From the NCBI GenBank assembly GCA_903906325.1, contig CAIVJV010000284.1, forward strand, positions 1 through 6,554: DNA of 6,554 nt. The letters run 5' to 3'. The notes below the pieces were generated by a model. That model saw only the letters and a list, made by a program, of their open reading frames with translations, had not been told where the DNA came from and made no database searches. A program made the translations under genes and the position numbers. The DNA is from an uncultured Gemmatimonadota bacterium (GTDB lineage: Bacteria; Gemmatimonadota; Gemmatimonadetes; Gemmatimonadales; Gemmatimonadaceae). Of this stretch, positions 1-5,967 are shown piece by piece (position 1 is the stretch's first letter; each line of letters starts with the position of its first letter).

Positions 1-2
1 AG

Positions 3-956
3 GCGGTCTTCGAGGACCTCGGCGTCAAGCACACGGTGGTGCGCGAGCTCGAGGCGGTCCTCCCCGCCGACGCGGTGCTCGCGACCAACACGAGCACCAT
101 CCCCATCGCTCGGATCGCGGCGGCGAGTGCGCGCCCCGAGCGCGTCGTCGGGATGCATTTCTTCTCGCCCGTGCACAAGATGCCGCTCCTCGAGGTGGTG
201 GTGACGCCGCAGACCGCCCCCGAGGTCACGGCGACCGCGGTCGAGTTCGGGCGCCGCATCGGGAAGACGGTGATCGTCGTCAACGACGCGCCCGGGTTCT
301 ATGTGAACCGCATCCTCGCCCCGTACATCGCCGAGGCAGGGCGGCTCCTTGACGAAGGGGTGCGGGTCGAGGCGGTCGATCGGGCGATGCGCGCCTTCGG
401 CTTCCCCGTGGGGCCGTTCACGCTCGTCGATGAGGTCGGGCTCGACATCGCGGGCAAGTCCGGGGCGATCATGGCCGGGGCCTTCAGGGACCGGATCCGG
501 TCCAGCGAGGCGATGGAGCGCGTGGTCGCCGCCGGCCGGCTCGGGCGGAAGGGCGGGAGGGGGTTCTACGCCTACGATGCGAAGGGGAAGCGCACCGGGG
601 TCGACCCCGCGGTCTACGCGCTCTACCCGGGCGGGGCGCAGTCGAGCGAGCGCTCGGAGGAGGCGATCCAACAGCGACTCGTCCTCGCGATGGTGAACGA
701 AGCGGTGCGGTGCCTCGCCGATGGCGTGGTGCGCTCCCCGCGTGATGGGGACGTCGGCGCGGTCTTCGGGATCGGGTTCCCACCCTTCCGTGGTGGTCCC
801 TTCCGCTACGTCGATGCGATCGGGGCCGGTGAGATCGTGCGCCGTCTCGAGGCGCTCGCGGCGGCGCACGGGGGGCCGTACGTCCCCGCTGACCTCCTGC
901 GGCAGCACGCGCTCACGCATCGCCCCTTCTATCCGCCGACAGGGAAGCCCGTCTGA
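3..956 (+). CDS. fadJ: Fatty acid oxidation complex alpha subunit, FadJ type (3' end, partial)
   Basis: This is the C-terminal part (317 codons visible) of the multifunctional beta-oxidation protein. The enoyl-CoA hydratase half and the Rossmann NAD-binding start lie upstream of the window, and the frame is open from the first base. The visible part holds the end of the 3-hydroxyacyl-CoA dehydrogenase N-domain: the TNTST segment, then GMHFFSPVHKMPLLEVV. In the latter the His at 156-158 and the Glu 12 residues later match the catalytic His-Glu dyad of FadB/FadJ. Two C-terminal 3HCDH domains follow, with GFYVNRILAPYI, FGFPVGPFTLVDEVG and, near the end, DGDVGAVFGIGFPPFRGGPFRY. This last motif and the overall resemblance favour FadJ over FadB. 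It would oxidise L-3-hydroxyacyl-CoA to 3-ketoacyl-CoA with NAD+ in the cytoplasm, usually with a thiolase partner (FadI/FadA) that is not seen here and may lie upstream. The next gene begins 16 bases after its TGA. The family call is firm; fadJ rather than a generic alpha-subunit name is likely. Confidence 0.93.
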   Translation, partial: AVFEDLGVKHTVVRELEAVLPADAVLATNTSTIPIARIAAASARPERVVGMHFFSPVHKMPLLEVVVTPQTAPEVTATAVEFGRRIGKTVIVVNDAPGFYVNRILAPYIAEAGRLLDEGVRVEAVDRAMRAFGFPVGPFTLVDEVGLDIAGKSGAIMAGAFRDRIRSSEAMERVVAAGRLGRKGGRGFYAYDAKGKRTGVDPAVYALYPGGAQSSERSEEAIQQRLVLAMVNEAVRCLADGVVRSPRDGDVGAVFGIGFPPFRGGPFRYVDAIGAGEIVRRLEALAAAHGGPYVPADLLRQHALTHRPFYPPTGKPV

Positions 957-972
957 GCGGGCGTGTGCGCTG

Positions 973-1152
973 ATGGCCAAGATGCGACGAAAGGGGGATC
1001 TCCCGACCAAGCCCTGCGTGGTCTGTGGGCGCCCGTTCACCTGGCGCAAGAAGTGGGAGAAGGTGTGGGAGGAGGTGCGGTATTGCTCGGATGCGTGCCG
1101 CGGTCGTCGTGGCGCGCCCGGGAACCACGGACCGACGGAGCGACCGACATGA
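973..1152 (+). CDS. DUF2256 small four-cysteine (putative zinc-binding) protein
   Basis: The gene encodes a 59-residue basic protein. It matches the DUF2256 pattern: a Lys/Arg-rich start, then LPTKPCVVCGRPFTWRKKWEKVW, then EVRYCSDACR, and a short polar tail. Cys15, Cys18, Cys38 and Cys42 form a C-x2-C ... C-x3-C set that very probably binds one zinc, like a small treble-clef or zinc ribbon. The WRKKW core is the family hallmark. The biochemical function of the family is unknown; as I recall, its genes often lie next to photolyase/cryptochrome-family genes, which are absent from this window. ATG at 973 is chosen because the conserved block starts soon after it; ATG at 982 is an alternative. 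No strong ribosome binding site is visible, and the gene sits 16 bases after the fadJ stop, so translation may depend on the upstream gene. Its TGA overlaps the next ATG (ATGA, 1149-1152), indicating coupling to the M14 peptidase. The family call is confident; the role is unknown. Confidence 0.88.
   Translation: MAKMRRKGDLPTKPCVVCGRPFTWRKKWEKVWEEVRYCSDACRGRRGAPGNHGPTERPT
1137..1140 (+). promoter_or_regulatory. Shine-Dalgarno GGAG for the M14 peptidase
   Basis: GGAG lies 8 bases before the ATG at 1149, inside the end of the DUF2256 gene. With the signal peptide that begins at 1149, it decides the start of the peptidase, although the same frame stays open upstream to about position 963. Confidence 0.6.
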
Positions 1153-2822
1153 GGGTGTCAGGCAGCGGGTGGGTGCGGGGGTGTCTCGCGATGGTGGGCC
1201 TGAGCGCGGGGCTCGGCCTGCACGCGTCGGCCGTCGACGCCCAGCAGACGCGCGCCGAGGCCTCCGGGTATGTGGAGACCTCGTCGCATGCCGATGTGAT
1301 CGCCTTCCTCGACTCCCTCGAGCGTCGGGTGCCCGATGCCTGGGTGCGGGGCACGATCGGGACCACGACCCAGGGGCGCGTGATCCCGTCGCTGATCGTG
1401 TCGCGTCCCCTGCCGCGGACACCGGAGGCGGCGCGGCGCTCCGGGAAGCCGATCGTCTACGTACAAGGCGATATCCATGGCGGCGAGGTCGAGGGGAAGG
1501 AGGCGGTGTTGGCGCTCCTGCGCGACCTGATGCTCGATCCCAAGCCGAATGTGCTCGACTCGATCGTGCTCATCGCGGTGCCCATCTACAACGCCGATGG
1601 GAACGACGCCTTCGGGCCGCAGGAGCGGTTGCGTGGCGCGCAGAACGGCCCGCAGCGCATCGGGAACCGGCCGAACGCCGCCGGGCTCGATCTCAACCGG
1701 GATTACATCAAGGCCGAGGCGCCGGAGACGCAGGCCGCGCTGCAGATGTTCCTGCGCGCCGATCCGGATGTCTTCGTCGACCTGCACACGACGAACGGGT
1801 CGTATCATGGCTATGCCCTGACCTATGCCCCCTCGCTGCATCCGGCGGCGATGGATCCCACGCTCGCGCCCGCGGGGGCGTGGACGCGCGATACGTTGCT
1901 CCCGCTCCTTCGCCGTCGGATGCGGGAGCGGCATCGCCTCGAGACGTTCGATTACGGCAACTTCCGTGGCGAGTTCGCGGGCCGGGACGATCCGGCCTCC
2001 CTGAACAAGGGCGCCTGGGAGACCTATGAGCACGGGCCGCGCTTCGGGACCAACTACGTCGGGCTCCGGAATCGGGTGAGCGTGTTGAGCGAGGCGTATT
2101 CGCATGATCCCTTCGAGCGCCGTGTGCTCGCCACCCGTGCCTACGTGCACGAGCTGCTCCGTGCCGTGGCGGAGCATGCCCCGACGGTCCTCGCGCGGAC
2201 CCGACAGGCGCCGCTCCCCGTGGTGGGGACCCCTGTCCCACTGCGGGCGACGCTGACGAAGACCCCGTTCACCGCGCCGATCCTGGTGGAGCCGCTCCTG
2301 CCCACGGGGGACTCGGTCCGGTACGAGCCCGGGCTCCGGCGCGGGTTCCGTCGGTCGAACGTCTTCACGGCGGTCACGATGCCGGTGATCGACCGCTTCG
2401 ATGCGACGCGCACGCGGCCACTCCCACAGGGCTGGGTGTTACGTGCGGATCAGGCCGCGGCGGTGGCGAAGCTCGAGGCGCATGGGATCCAGGTCATCCC
2501 ACTCGATCGGACACTCCGCGTCCGTGGGGAACGCTTCCTCCTCGATTCGGTCGTGCGAGCCCCGCGGCCGTTCCAGGGCCATCAGGAGGTGCGCGTCGAG
2601 GGGCGCTGGGAGGCAGCGACGCTCGAACTCCCCCGCGGCGCCTTCGTGATCGCGTCCCAACAACCGCTGGGTCTGCTCGCGGCGATCCTGCTCGAGCCCG
2701 AGAGCGACGATGGGCTCACCACCTGGAATCTCCTCGATACGGCGTTGACGGTCGGCGCGCCCCATCCGGTGCAGCGGGTGCTGGCCCCGTTGCCCTCGTC
2801 GGCGCGACCGTCCCCGCGCTGA
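1149..2822 (+). CDS. Exported M14-family zinc carboxypeptidase-like metallopeptidase
   Basis: The protein has 557 residues. The first 31 look like a Sec signal peptide: a basic start, a hydrophobic stretch near residues 12-28, and AVDA before QQ as a likely cleavage site. It is therefore probably periplasmic or secreted. The M14 catalytic domain spans about residues 40-345. It shows the zinc motif HGGE (His110, Glu113), NADG at 148-151, substrate-binding Asn183-Arg184 in GLDLNRDY, the third zinc ligand His213 in FVDLHTTNG, and a probable catalytic Glu315 in NRVSVLSEAY. The set is complete, so an active enzyme is expected, removing C-terminal residues or acting on small peptides or amide-linked substrates; the real substrate cannot be read. 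Residues about 346-557 form an accessory region of unknown function that ends in a conserved-looking DDGLTTWN segment. The start is set by GGAG at 1137 and overlaps the DUF2256 stop by 4 bases. The 24-base gap downstream suggests shared transcription with proline dehydrogenase. Confidence 0.9.
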   Translation: MRVSGSGWVRGCLAMVGLSAGLGLHASAVDAQQTRAEASGYVETSSHADVIAFLDSLERRVPDAWVRGTIGTTTQGRVIPSLIVSRPLPRTPEAARRSGKPIVYVQGDIHGGEVEGKEAVLALLRDLMLDPKPNVLDSIVLIAVPIYNADGNDAFGPQERLRGAQNGPQRIGNRPNAAGLDLNRDYIKAEAPETQAALQMFLRADPDVFVDLHTTNGSYHGYALTYAPSLHPAAMDPTLAPAGAWTRDTLLPLLRRRMRERHRLETFDYGNFRGEFAGRDDPASLNKGAWETYEHGPRFGTNYVGLRNRVSVLSEAYSHDPFERRVLATRAYVHELLRAVAEHAPTVLARTRQAPLPVVGTPVPLRATLTKTPFTAPILVEPLLPTGDSVRYEPGLRRGFRRSNVFTAVTMPVIDRFDATRTRPLPQGWVLRADQAAAVAKLEAHGIQVIPLDRTLRVRGERFLLDSVVRAPRPFQGHQEVRVEGRWEAATLELPRGAFVIASQQPLGLLAAILLEPESDDGLTTWNLLDTALTVGAPHPVQRVLAPLPSSARPSPR

Positions 2823-2846
2823 TCCGTTCTCCTCTCTCAATCCCCT

Positions 2847-3779
2847 GTGCTTCGGAACACGCTCCTCTATCTCTCGCGCCAGCCGCGGATCTTCCGCTTC
2901 GTCCGGCATAACGGCCTCGCCAAGGGCTTCGCCTCGCGCTTCGTCGCAGGTGAGACGATCGCCTCCGCCTGCGAGGCCGTCGCCGAGCTCAACGCCGCGG
3001 GGATCGCCGCGACGCTCGATCTGCTGGGGGAATCGGTGACGAGCGAGGCCGAGGCACGTGAGACGGGGCGGCAGTATCTCGAACTGCTGGACGAGATCCA
3101 CGCGCGCGGACTGAACGCCAATGTCTCGGTCAAGCTCACCGCGCTCGGCCAGGACATCCGAGACGCGCTGTGCGCCGAGGTGACCACCGCGATCCTCGAG
3201 CGGGCGAAGGGCTACGGCTCCTTCGTCCGTCTGGATATGGAGGGAAGCCCGTACACGCAGCGCACCCTCGACTTCTTCGGGACGCAGCTCTATCCGCGGT
3301 ATCCGCAGCAGGTCGGGATCGTGCTCCAGAGCGCGCTACGTCGCACCCTCGAGGACATCGAGTGGGCGATCGGGCAGCGCTGCCGTGTGCGACTCTGCAA
3401 AGGGGCGTATCTGGAACCGGCGACGGTGGCCTTCCCGGCGAAGCGCGACGTCGACGCCACGTATGTGGATGGCATGAAGCGGCTCATGACCCGTGGGCAG
3501 TATCCCGGGCTCGCCACGCACGACGAGGCGATCATCGCCGAGGCGATCCGGTTCGCTCGTGCGGAGGGGATCGGTCCAGAGCGCTTCGAGTTCCAGATGC
3601 TCTACGGGGTGCGGCGTGACCTCCAGGAGCGCCTGGTCCGCGAGGGATGGCGGGTCCGTGCCTATGTGCCGTTCGGGACGCAGTGGTATCCGTACCTGAT
3701 GCGCCGATTGGCCGAGCGGCCCGCGAACATCGCCTTCATCGCGGGGAACGTGCTGCGCGAGATGGTCTCGCGTCGGTGA
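2847..3779 (+). CDS. Proline dehydrogenase (monofunctional PRODH, FAD-dependent)
   Basis: The protein has 310 residues, the usual size of the stand-alone Thermus/Deinococcus-type enzyme. It lacks the P5C dehydrogenase half found in bifunctional PutA. It oxidises L-proline to 1-pyrroline-5-carboxylate with FAD and passes electrons to the membrane quinone pool, probably as a peripheral membrane enzyme. Visible motifs, in barrel order, are: LDLLGE (58-62), VSVKLTALG with Lys96, RLDMEGSPYTQRTLD with Asp130, QSALRR (161-166), RLCKGAYLEP with Lys185, LATHDE with His225, FEFQMLYGVR, and the C-terminal YVPFGTQWYPYLMRRLAERP. In this last motif Arg286-Arg287 correspond to the paired arginines that hold the proline carboxylate. 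The GTG start at 2847 fits the family N-terminus (LRNTLLYLS...), but no purine-rich ribosome binding site precedes it. No P5C dehydrogenase gene is in the window, so the second step must be encoded elsewhere. The TGA overlaps the next GTG by 4 bases. It has been named putA or putB in other species; no symbol is assigned here. Confidence 0.95.
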   Translation: MLRNTLLYLSRQPRIFRFVRHNGLAKGFASRFVAGETIASACEAVAELNAAGIAATLDLLGESVTSEAEARETGRQYLELLDEIHARGLNANVSVKLTALGQDIRDALCAEVTTAILERAKGYGSFVRLDMEGSPYTQRTLDFFGTQLYPRYPQQVGIVLQSALRRTLEDIEWAIGQRCRVRLCKGAYLEPATVAFPAKRDVDATYVDGMKRLMTRGQYPGLATHDEAIIAEAIRFARAEGIGPERFEFQMLYGVRRDLQERLVREGWRVRAYVPFGTQWYPYLMRRLAERPANIAFIAGNVLREMVSRR

Positions 3780-4129
3780 GTCGATTCCTCCCTCCCGACC
3801 CCAGCCAGGGGGACGAGCGGACCATCGGGGGGTACGCGGCGGTCCATGCGCGTCCTGCGGCGTTCGAGGGGAAGGATGGGGCCTCCTACTCCGTCGAATT
3901 GCTGGTGGATGCCACGGGTGAGGCGGCGCGTCCCTTCGGCGCCTTCCTCCTCTTCGTGCAGTGGAAGCGCTACGGCGCGCAGGGGGTCGATGGGCATCTC
4001 GAATCCGAGTTCCTCGCGTGGGGATCCACGCGTGCGGAGGCGTTGGCCGCCGTGGGTGCGATGGAGCTCCCGGCGGTGCAGGGTGTGCTGGATGCCCTGA
4101 TCCAGCGACGCCGCGAGGCAGCGCGGTGA
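3776..4129 (+). CDS. Conserved-looking hypothetical protein, 117 aa
   Basis: I do not recognise this gene as a named family. It is a 117-residue, probably cytoplasmic protein with no signal peptide or membrane segment. The N-terminal 20 residues are polar (PDPSQGDERT). The middle looks like an alpha/beta or beta-sheet fold: YSVELLVDATGE (38-49), then FGAFLLFVQWKRYG (54-67), then HLESEFLAWG (74-83). The C-terminus is a probable helix pair (TRAEALAAVGAMEL and VQGVLDALIQRRREA). I have a vague memory of similar short proteins in Gemmatimonadota, but this cannot be confirmed without a search. It is judged real because its GTG overlaps the proline dehydrogenase TGA (GTGA, 3776-3779), its TGA overlaps the rsgA GTG (GTGA, 4126-4129), and its composition is balanced rather than the Arg/Ser/Pro-rich makeup of shadow frames. 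Only a weak GAGA lies upstream, so translation probably depends on re-initiation after the dehydrogenase. Confidence 0.8.
   Translation: MSRFLPPDPSQGDERTIGGYAAVHARPAAFEGKDGASYSVELLVDATGEAARPFGAFLLFVQWKRYGAQGVDGHLESEFLAWGSTRAEALAAVGAMELPAVQGVLDALIQRRREAAR
4115..4118 (+). promoter_or_regulatory. Shine-Dalgarno GAGG for rsgA
   Basis: GAGG lies 7 bases before the GTG at 4126, inside the end of the preceding gene. It supports this GTG as the rsgA start although the frame is open further upstream; the family-typical OB-fold sequence also begins directly after it. Confidence 0.65.
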
Positions 4130-5061
4130 GCGCGCGGCAGGGGATCGTCGTCGAGGGGACGGGTGGGGTCTGGCGCGTCCGGACGCCCGATGGATCGGCG
4201 TACGAGGCGGCGCTCGCGGGCCGCCTCAAACAGGAGGAGCGGGGGGCGCTCAAGCTCGCAGTCGGCGATCATGTCACCGTCGAGCCGGAGGAGCGTGGCA
4301 CGGGGTGGCGGATCACCGCGATCGCCCCGCGCACCAGTGAGCTCTCGCGTCGTGAGCCCGGAGGACGCCATGGGGTCCGCATCCTCGCGGCGAATCTCGA
4401 TCAGGTGCTGGTCGTCTTCGCGATCGCCAAGCCGGAGCCCCATCCCCGGATGATCGATCGCTTCCTCGTCATCTGCGAGGCGAACGACCTGCATCCACAC
4501 CTGGTCCTCAACAAGGTGGACCTCGCGGCGGATGCGGCGTCGGTCGAGGCACTCGCCGCGCCATATCGCGCGGCAGGATACCCGGTGCATCTCACGAGCG
4601 CCAAGCGCGGGGACGGACTCGAGCCGCTCCGGCGCGACCTCCATGGCCGGATCACCGCGGTGACCGGTCCCTCCGGCGTGGGGAAGTCCTCGTTACTCAA
4701 CGCCCTGCATCCTGGCTTGGCACTTCGCACGCAGGCCATCTCCGCGTCGGTGAACAAAGGGCGGCACACCACCGTCGGTGCGAAGCTCATCCCGCTCCCC
4801 GATGGCGACGAGGGCTATCTCGTCGATACGCCCGGCCTGCGCGAGATCGGGATCTGGGGCCTCCCCTCGGAGTCGCTCGATCAGTGTTTTCCCGAGTTCC
4901 GTCCGTATCTCGGGCACTGTCGATTCCAGGACTGTCGCCATGAGGTCGAGCCGGGGTGCGCGGTGCGGGCGGCGGTGGCCGGGGGGGCGGTGAGCGCGGC
5001 GCGACACGAGAGCTACGGCAAGTTGCGCGGGGAACTCCAGGCCACGGAAAATGTTTGGTAG
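4126..5061 (+). CDS. rsgA: Ribosome small subunit-dependent GTPase RsgA
   Basis: The protein has 311 residues, near the family norm. RsgA (YjeQ) is a GTPase that binds the late pre-30S particle, checks the decoding centre and helps release assembly factors such as RbfA. The N-terminal OB-fold covers about residues 5-70 (GIVVEGTGGVWRV to the ITAIAPR segment). The GTPase domain is circularly permuted as expected: G4 NKVD at 129-132 and G5 SAK at 158-160 come before the P-loop GPSGVGKS at 181-188, the G2 threonines in GRHTT (212-216) and G3 DTPG at 234-237. The C-terminal zinc finger shows the standard ligands Cys265, Cys270, His272 and Cys278. All functional residues are present. The GTG start overlaps the previous stop by 4 bases and has GAGG 7 bases upstream. 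The downstream TPR gene begins 7 bases after the stop. Confidence 0.97.
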   Translation: MSARQGIVVEGTGGVWRVRTPDGSAYEAALAGRLKQEERGALKLAVGDHVTVEPEERGTGWRITAIAPRTSELSRREPGGRHGVRILAANLDQVLVVFAIAKPEPHPRMIDRFLVICEANDLHPHLVLNKVDLAADAASVEALAAPYRAAGYPVHLTSAKRGDGLEPLRRDLHGRITAVTGPSGVGKSSLLNALHPGLALRTQAISASVNKGRHTTVGAKLIPLPDGDEGYLVDTPGLREIGIWGLPSESLDQCFPEFRPYLGHCRFQDCRHEVEPGCAVRAAVAGGAVSAARHESYGKLRGELQATENVW

Positions 5062-5065
5062 GGAG
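5060..5065 (+). promoter_or_regulatory. Shine-Dalgarno AGGGAG for the TPR gene
   Basis: AGGGAG overlaps the rsgA stop codon and ends 3 bases before the ATG at 5069. The spacing is short measured from GAG, and 6 bases measured from AGG. It favours 5069 over the in-frame ATG at 5051, which would put six polar residues in front of the signal peptide. Confidence 0.55.
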
Positions 5066-5068
5066 CCT

Positions 5069-5941
5069 ATGCGAGTGCTCCTGCTCTCCCTGCTGCTCCC
5101 CTGCGCCCTCCTCGCCCAACCCGATCGGGCGGCGCTCGCCGAGGGGATGCGGCTCTTGCAAGCGAATGAACCGGCCAAGGCCGAGGCGCAGTTCGCCAAG
5201 GCCATCGCGCTGAATCCCAAGGTCGGGGAGTACCACCTTCGCCTCGGGCAGGCGGTGGGGGCGCAGACCGCGACCGCGAGCACCGTGCGACAACCCTTCC
5301 TCGCGCGACGGGTGAAGGCCGCCTTCGAGGAGGCAGTCGCCCTCGACCCCACGCTCGTCGAGGCCCGCGAGGGACTGATGCTCTTCTATTCGTTCGCGCC
5401 TGGGGTGATGGGGGGGAGCGAGGAGAAGGCCCGGGAGCAGCAGCGTGCGCTGCTCAAGCTGAATCCGATGCGCGGCCAGATGGCGGCGGCGACCCTCGCG
5501 GCTCGCGCCCGGGACACCACGGGCGTGGAGCGCGCCCTCCGCGCGGCGATCGCGGCGGCCCCCGATAGTGCGGCGCCGGTGGTCCAGCTCGCGCAGCGTC
5601 AGGCCGCCTGGGGGCGCACGGCGGCTGCCTTTGCGACCCTCGACGGCTTCTTGGCCCGTCACCCCACCGATCTCGCCGCGCGCATCCAGTATGGGCGCCT
5701 CGCCGGCACGAGTGGGCAGCAACTCGCCAGAGGGGAGCGCTATCTCCGCGAGGTGCTCGCTGGTCCCAGCTGGTCCGCGTCCTTCATGGTCCCGAGCCGC
5801 GCACAGGTGCAGTACCGCCTCGGGCAGATCCTCGAGAGGGCGGGCCGCGTCGCCGACGCGCGCGCGGCCTATCAGCAGGCGATCGCCAGTGACCCGGCCC
5901 TCAAGGCCGCCCGCGAGGCCCTCGAGAAGCTGAAGGGGTGA
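5069..5941 (+). CDS. Exported tetratricopeptide-repeat (TPR) protein
   Basis: The protein has 290 residues. The N-terminus MRVLLLSLLLPCALLAQ is a short, strongly hydrophobic signal peptide, probably cut after Ala16 or Gln17, so it likely acts in the periplasm or outside the cell. The rest is helical repeat. There is a clear TPR near 21-52 (AEGMRLLQANEPAKAEAQFAKAIALNP), a second around 82-100 ending ALDPTLVEA, weaker repeats at about 130-200, and a good closing repeat at 246-278 (YRLGQILERAGRVADARAAY, then AIASDP). Between repeats, FYSFAPGVMGGSEEKA (106-121) resembles a segment I recall from other bacterial TPR proteins. TPR arrays bind partner proteins; no enzyme motif is visible and the partner is unknown. 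ATG at 5069 is preferred because the signal peptide starts there and AGGGAG lies just upstream; ATG at 5051 is possible and would overlap rsgA by 11 bases. Its stop abuts the pdxH stop exactly. Confidence 0.85.
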   Translation: MRVLLLSLLLPCALLAQPDRAALAEGMRLLQANEPAKAEAQFAKAIALNPKVGEYHLRLGQAVGAQTATASTVRQPFLARRVKAAFEEAVALDPTLVEAREGLMLFYSFAPGVMGGSEEKAREQQRALLKLNPMRGQMAAATLAARARDTTGVERALRAAIAAAPDSAAPVVQLAQRQAAWGRTAAAFATLDGFLARHPTDLAARIQYGRLAGTSGQQLARGERYLREVLAGPSWSASFMVPSRAQVQYRLGQILERAGRVADARAAYQQAIASDPALKAAREALEKLKG

Positions 5942-5967
5942 TCAGGGGCTGAGGCGCTCGATCACCC
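5936..5967. repeat. 8-bp inverted repeat spanning the convergent stop codons
   Basis: GGGTGATC at 5936-5943 is perfectly complementary to GATCACCC at 5960-5967, with a 16-base loop. Both stop codons (TGA of the TPR gene at 5939-5941, and the pdxH stop read as TCA at 5942-5944) lie in or beside the left arm. No T-run follows on either strand, so a classical intrinsic terminator is not supported. The right arm lies within pdxH codons, so chance is a real possibility. Confidence 0.3.

Noticed and set aside
963..1148. Longer form of the M14 peptidase starting upstream of 1149
   Set aside because: The upstream stretch is the DUF2256 gene read in another frame. A signal peptide and GGAG mark the ATG at 1149 as the true start.
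1158..2177. Long open frame on the - strand opposite the M14 peptidase (339 codons)
   Set aside because: Its translation is rich in Arg, His, Gly and Pro with no recognisable family, and it mirrors the M14 gene, whose catalytic motifs are complete. Long antisense frames are expected in GC-rich DNA.
2823..2846. Promoter or terminator in the 24-base gap before proline dehydrogenase
   Set aside because: No hairpin with a T-run and no recognisable -35/-10 pair can be seen in so short a stretch.
3336..4253. Open frame on the - strand opposite proline dehydrogenase and the 117-aa gene
   Set aside because: It crosses three real genes, its composition is extremely Pro/Arg/Ser rich, and it has no domain. 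It is a GC-rich shadow.
5102..5104. Possible lipoprotein cysteine (Cys12) in the TPR signal peptide
   Set aside because: Pro precedes the Cys (LLPC), which does not fit the usual small residue at position -1 of a lipobox. Signal peptidase I cleavage near residue 16 fits better.
4787..5722. Open frame on the - strand opposite rsgA and the TPR gene (311 codons)
   Set aside because: It lies opposite two well-supported genes, is Arg/Gly/Pro biased and contains no known motif.
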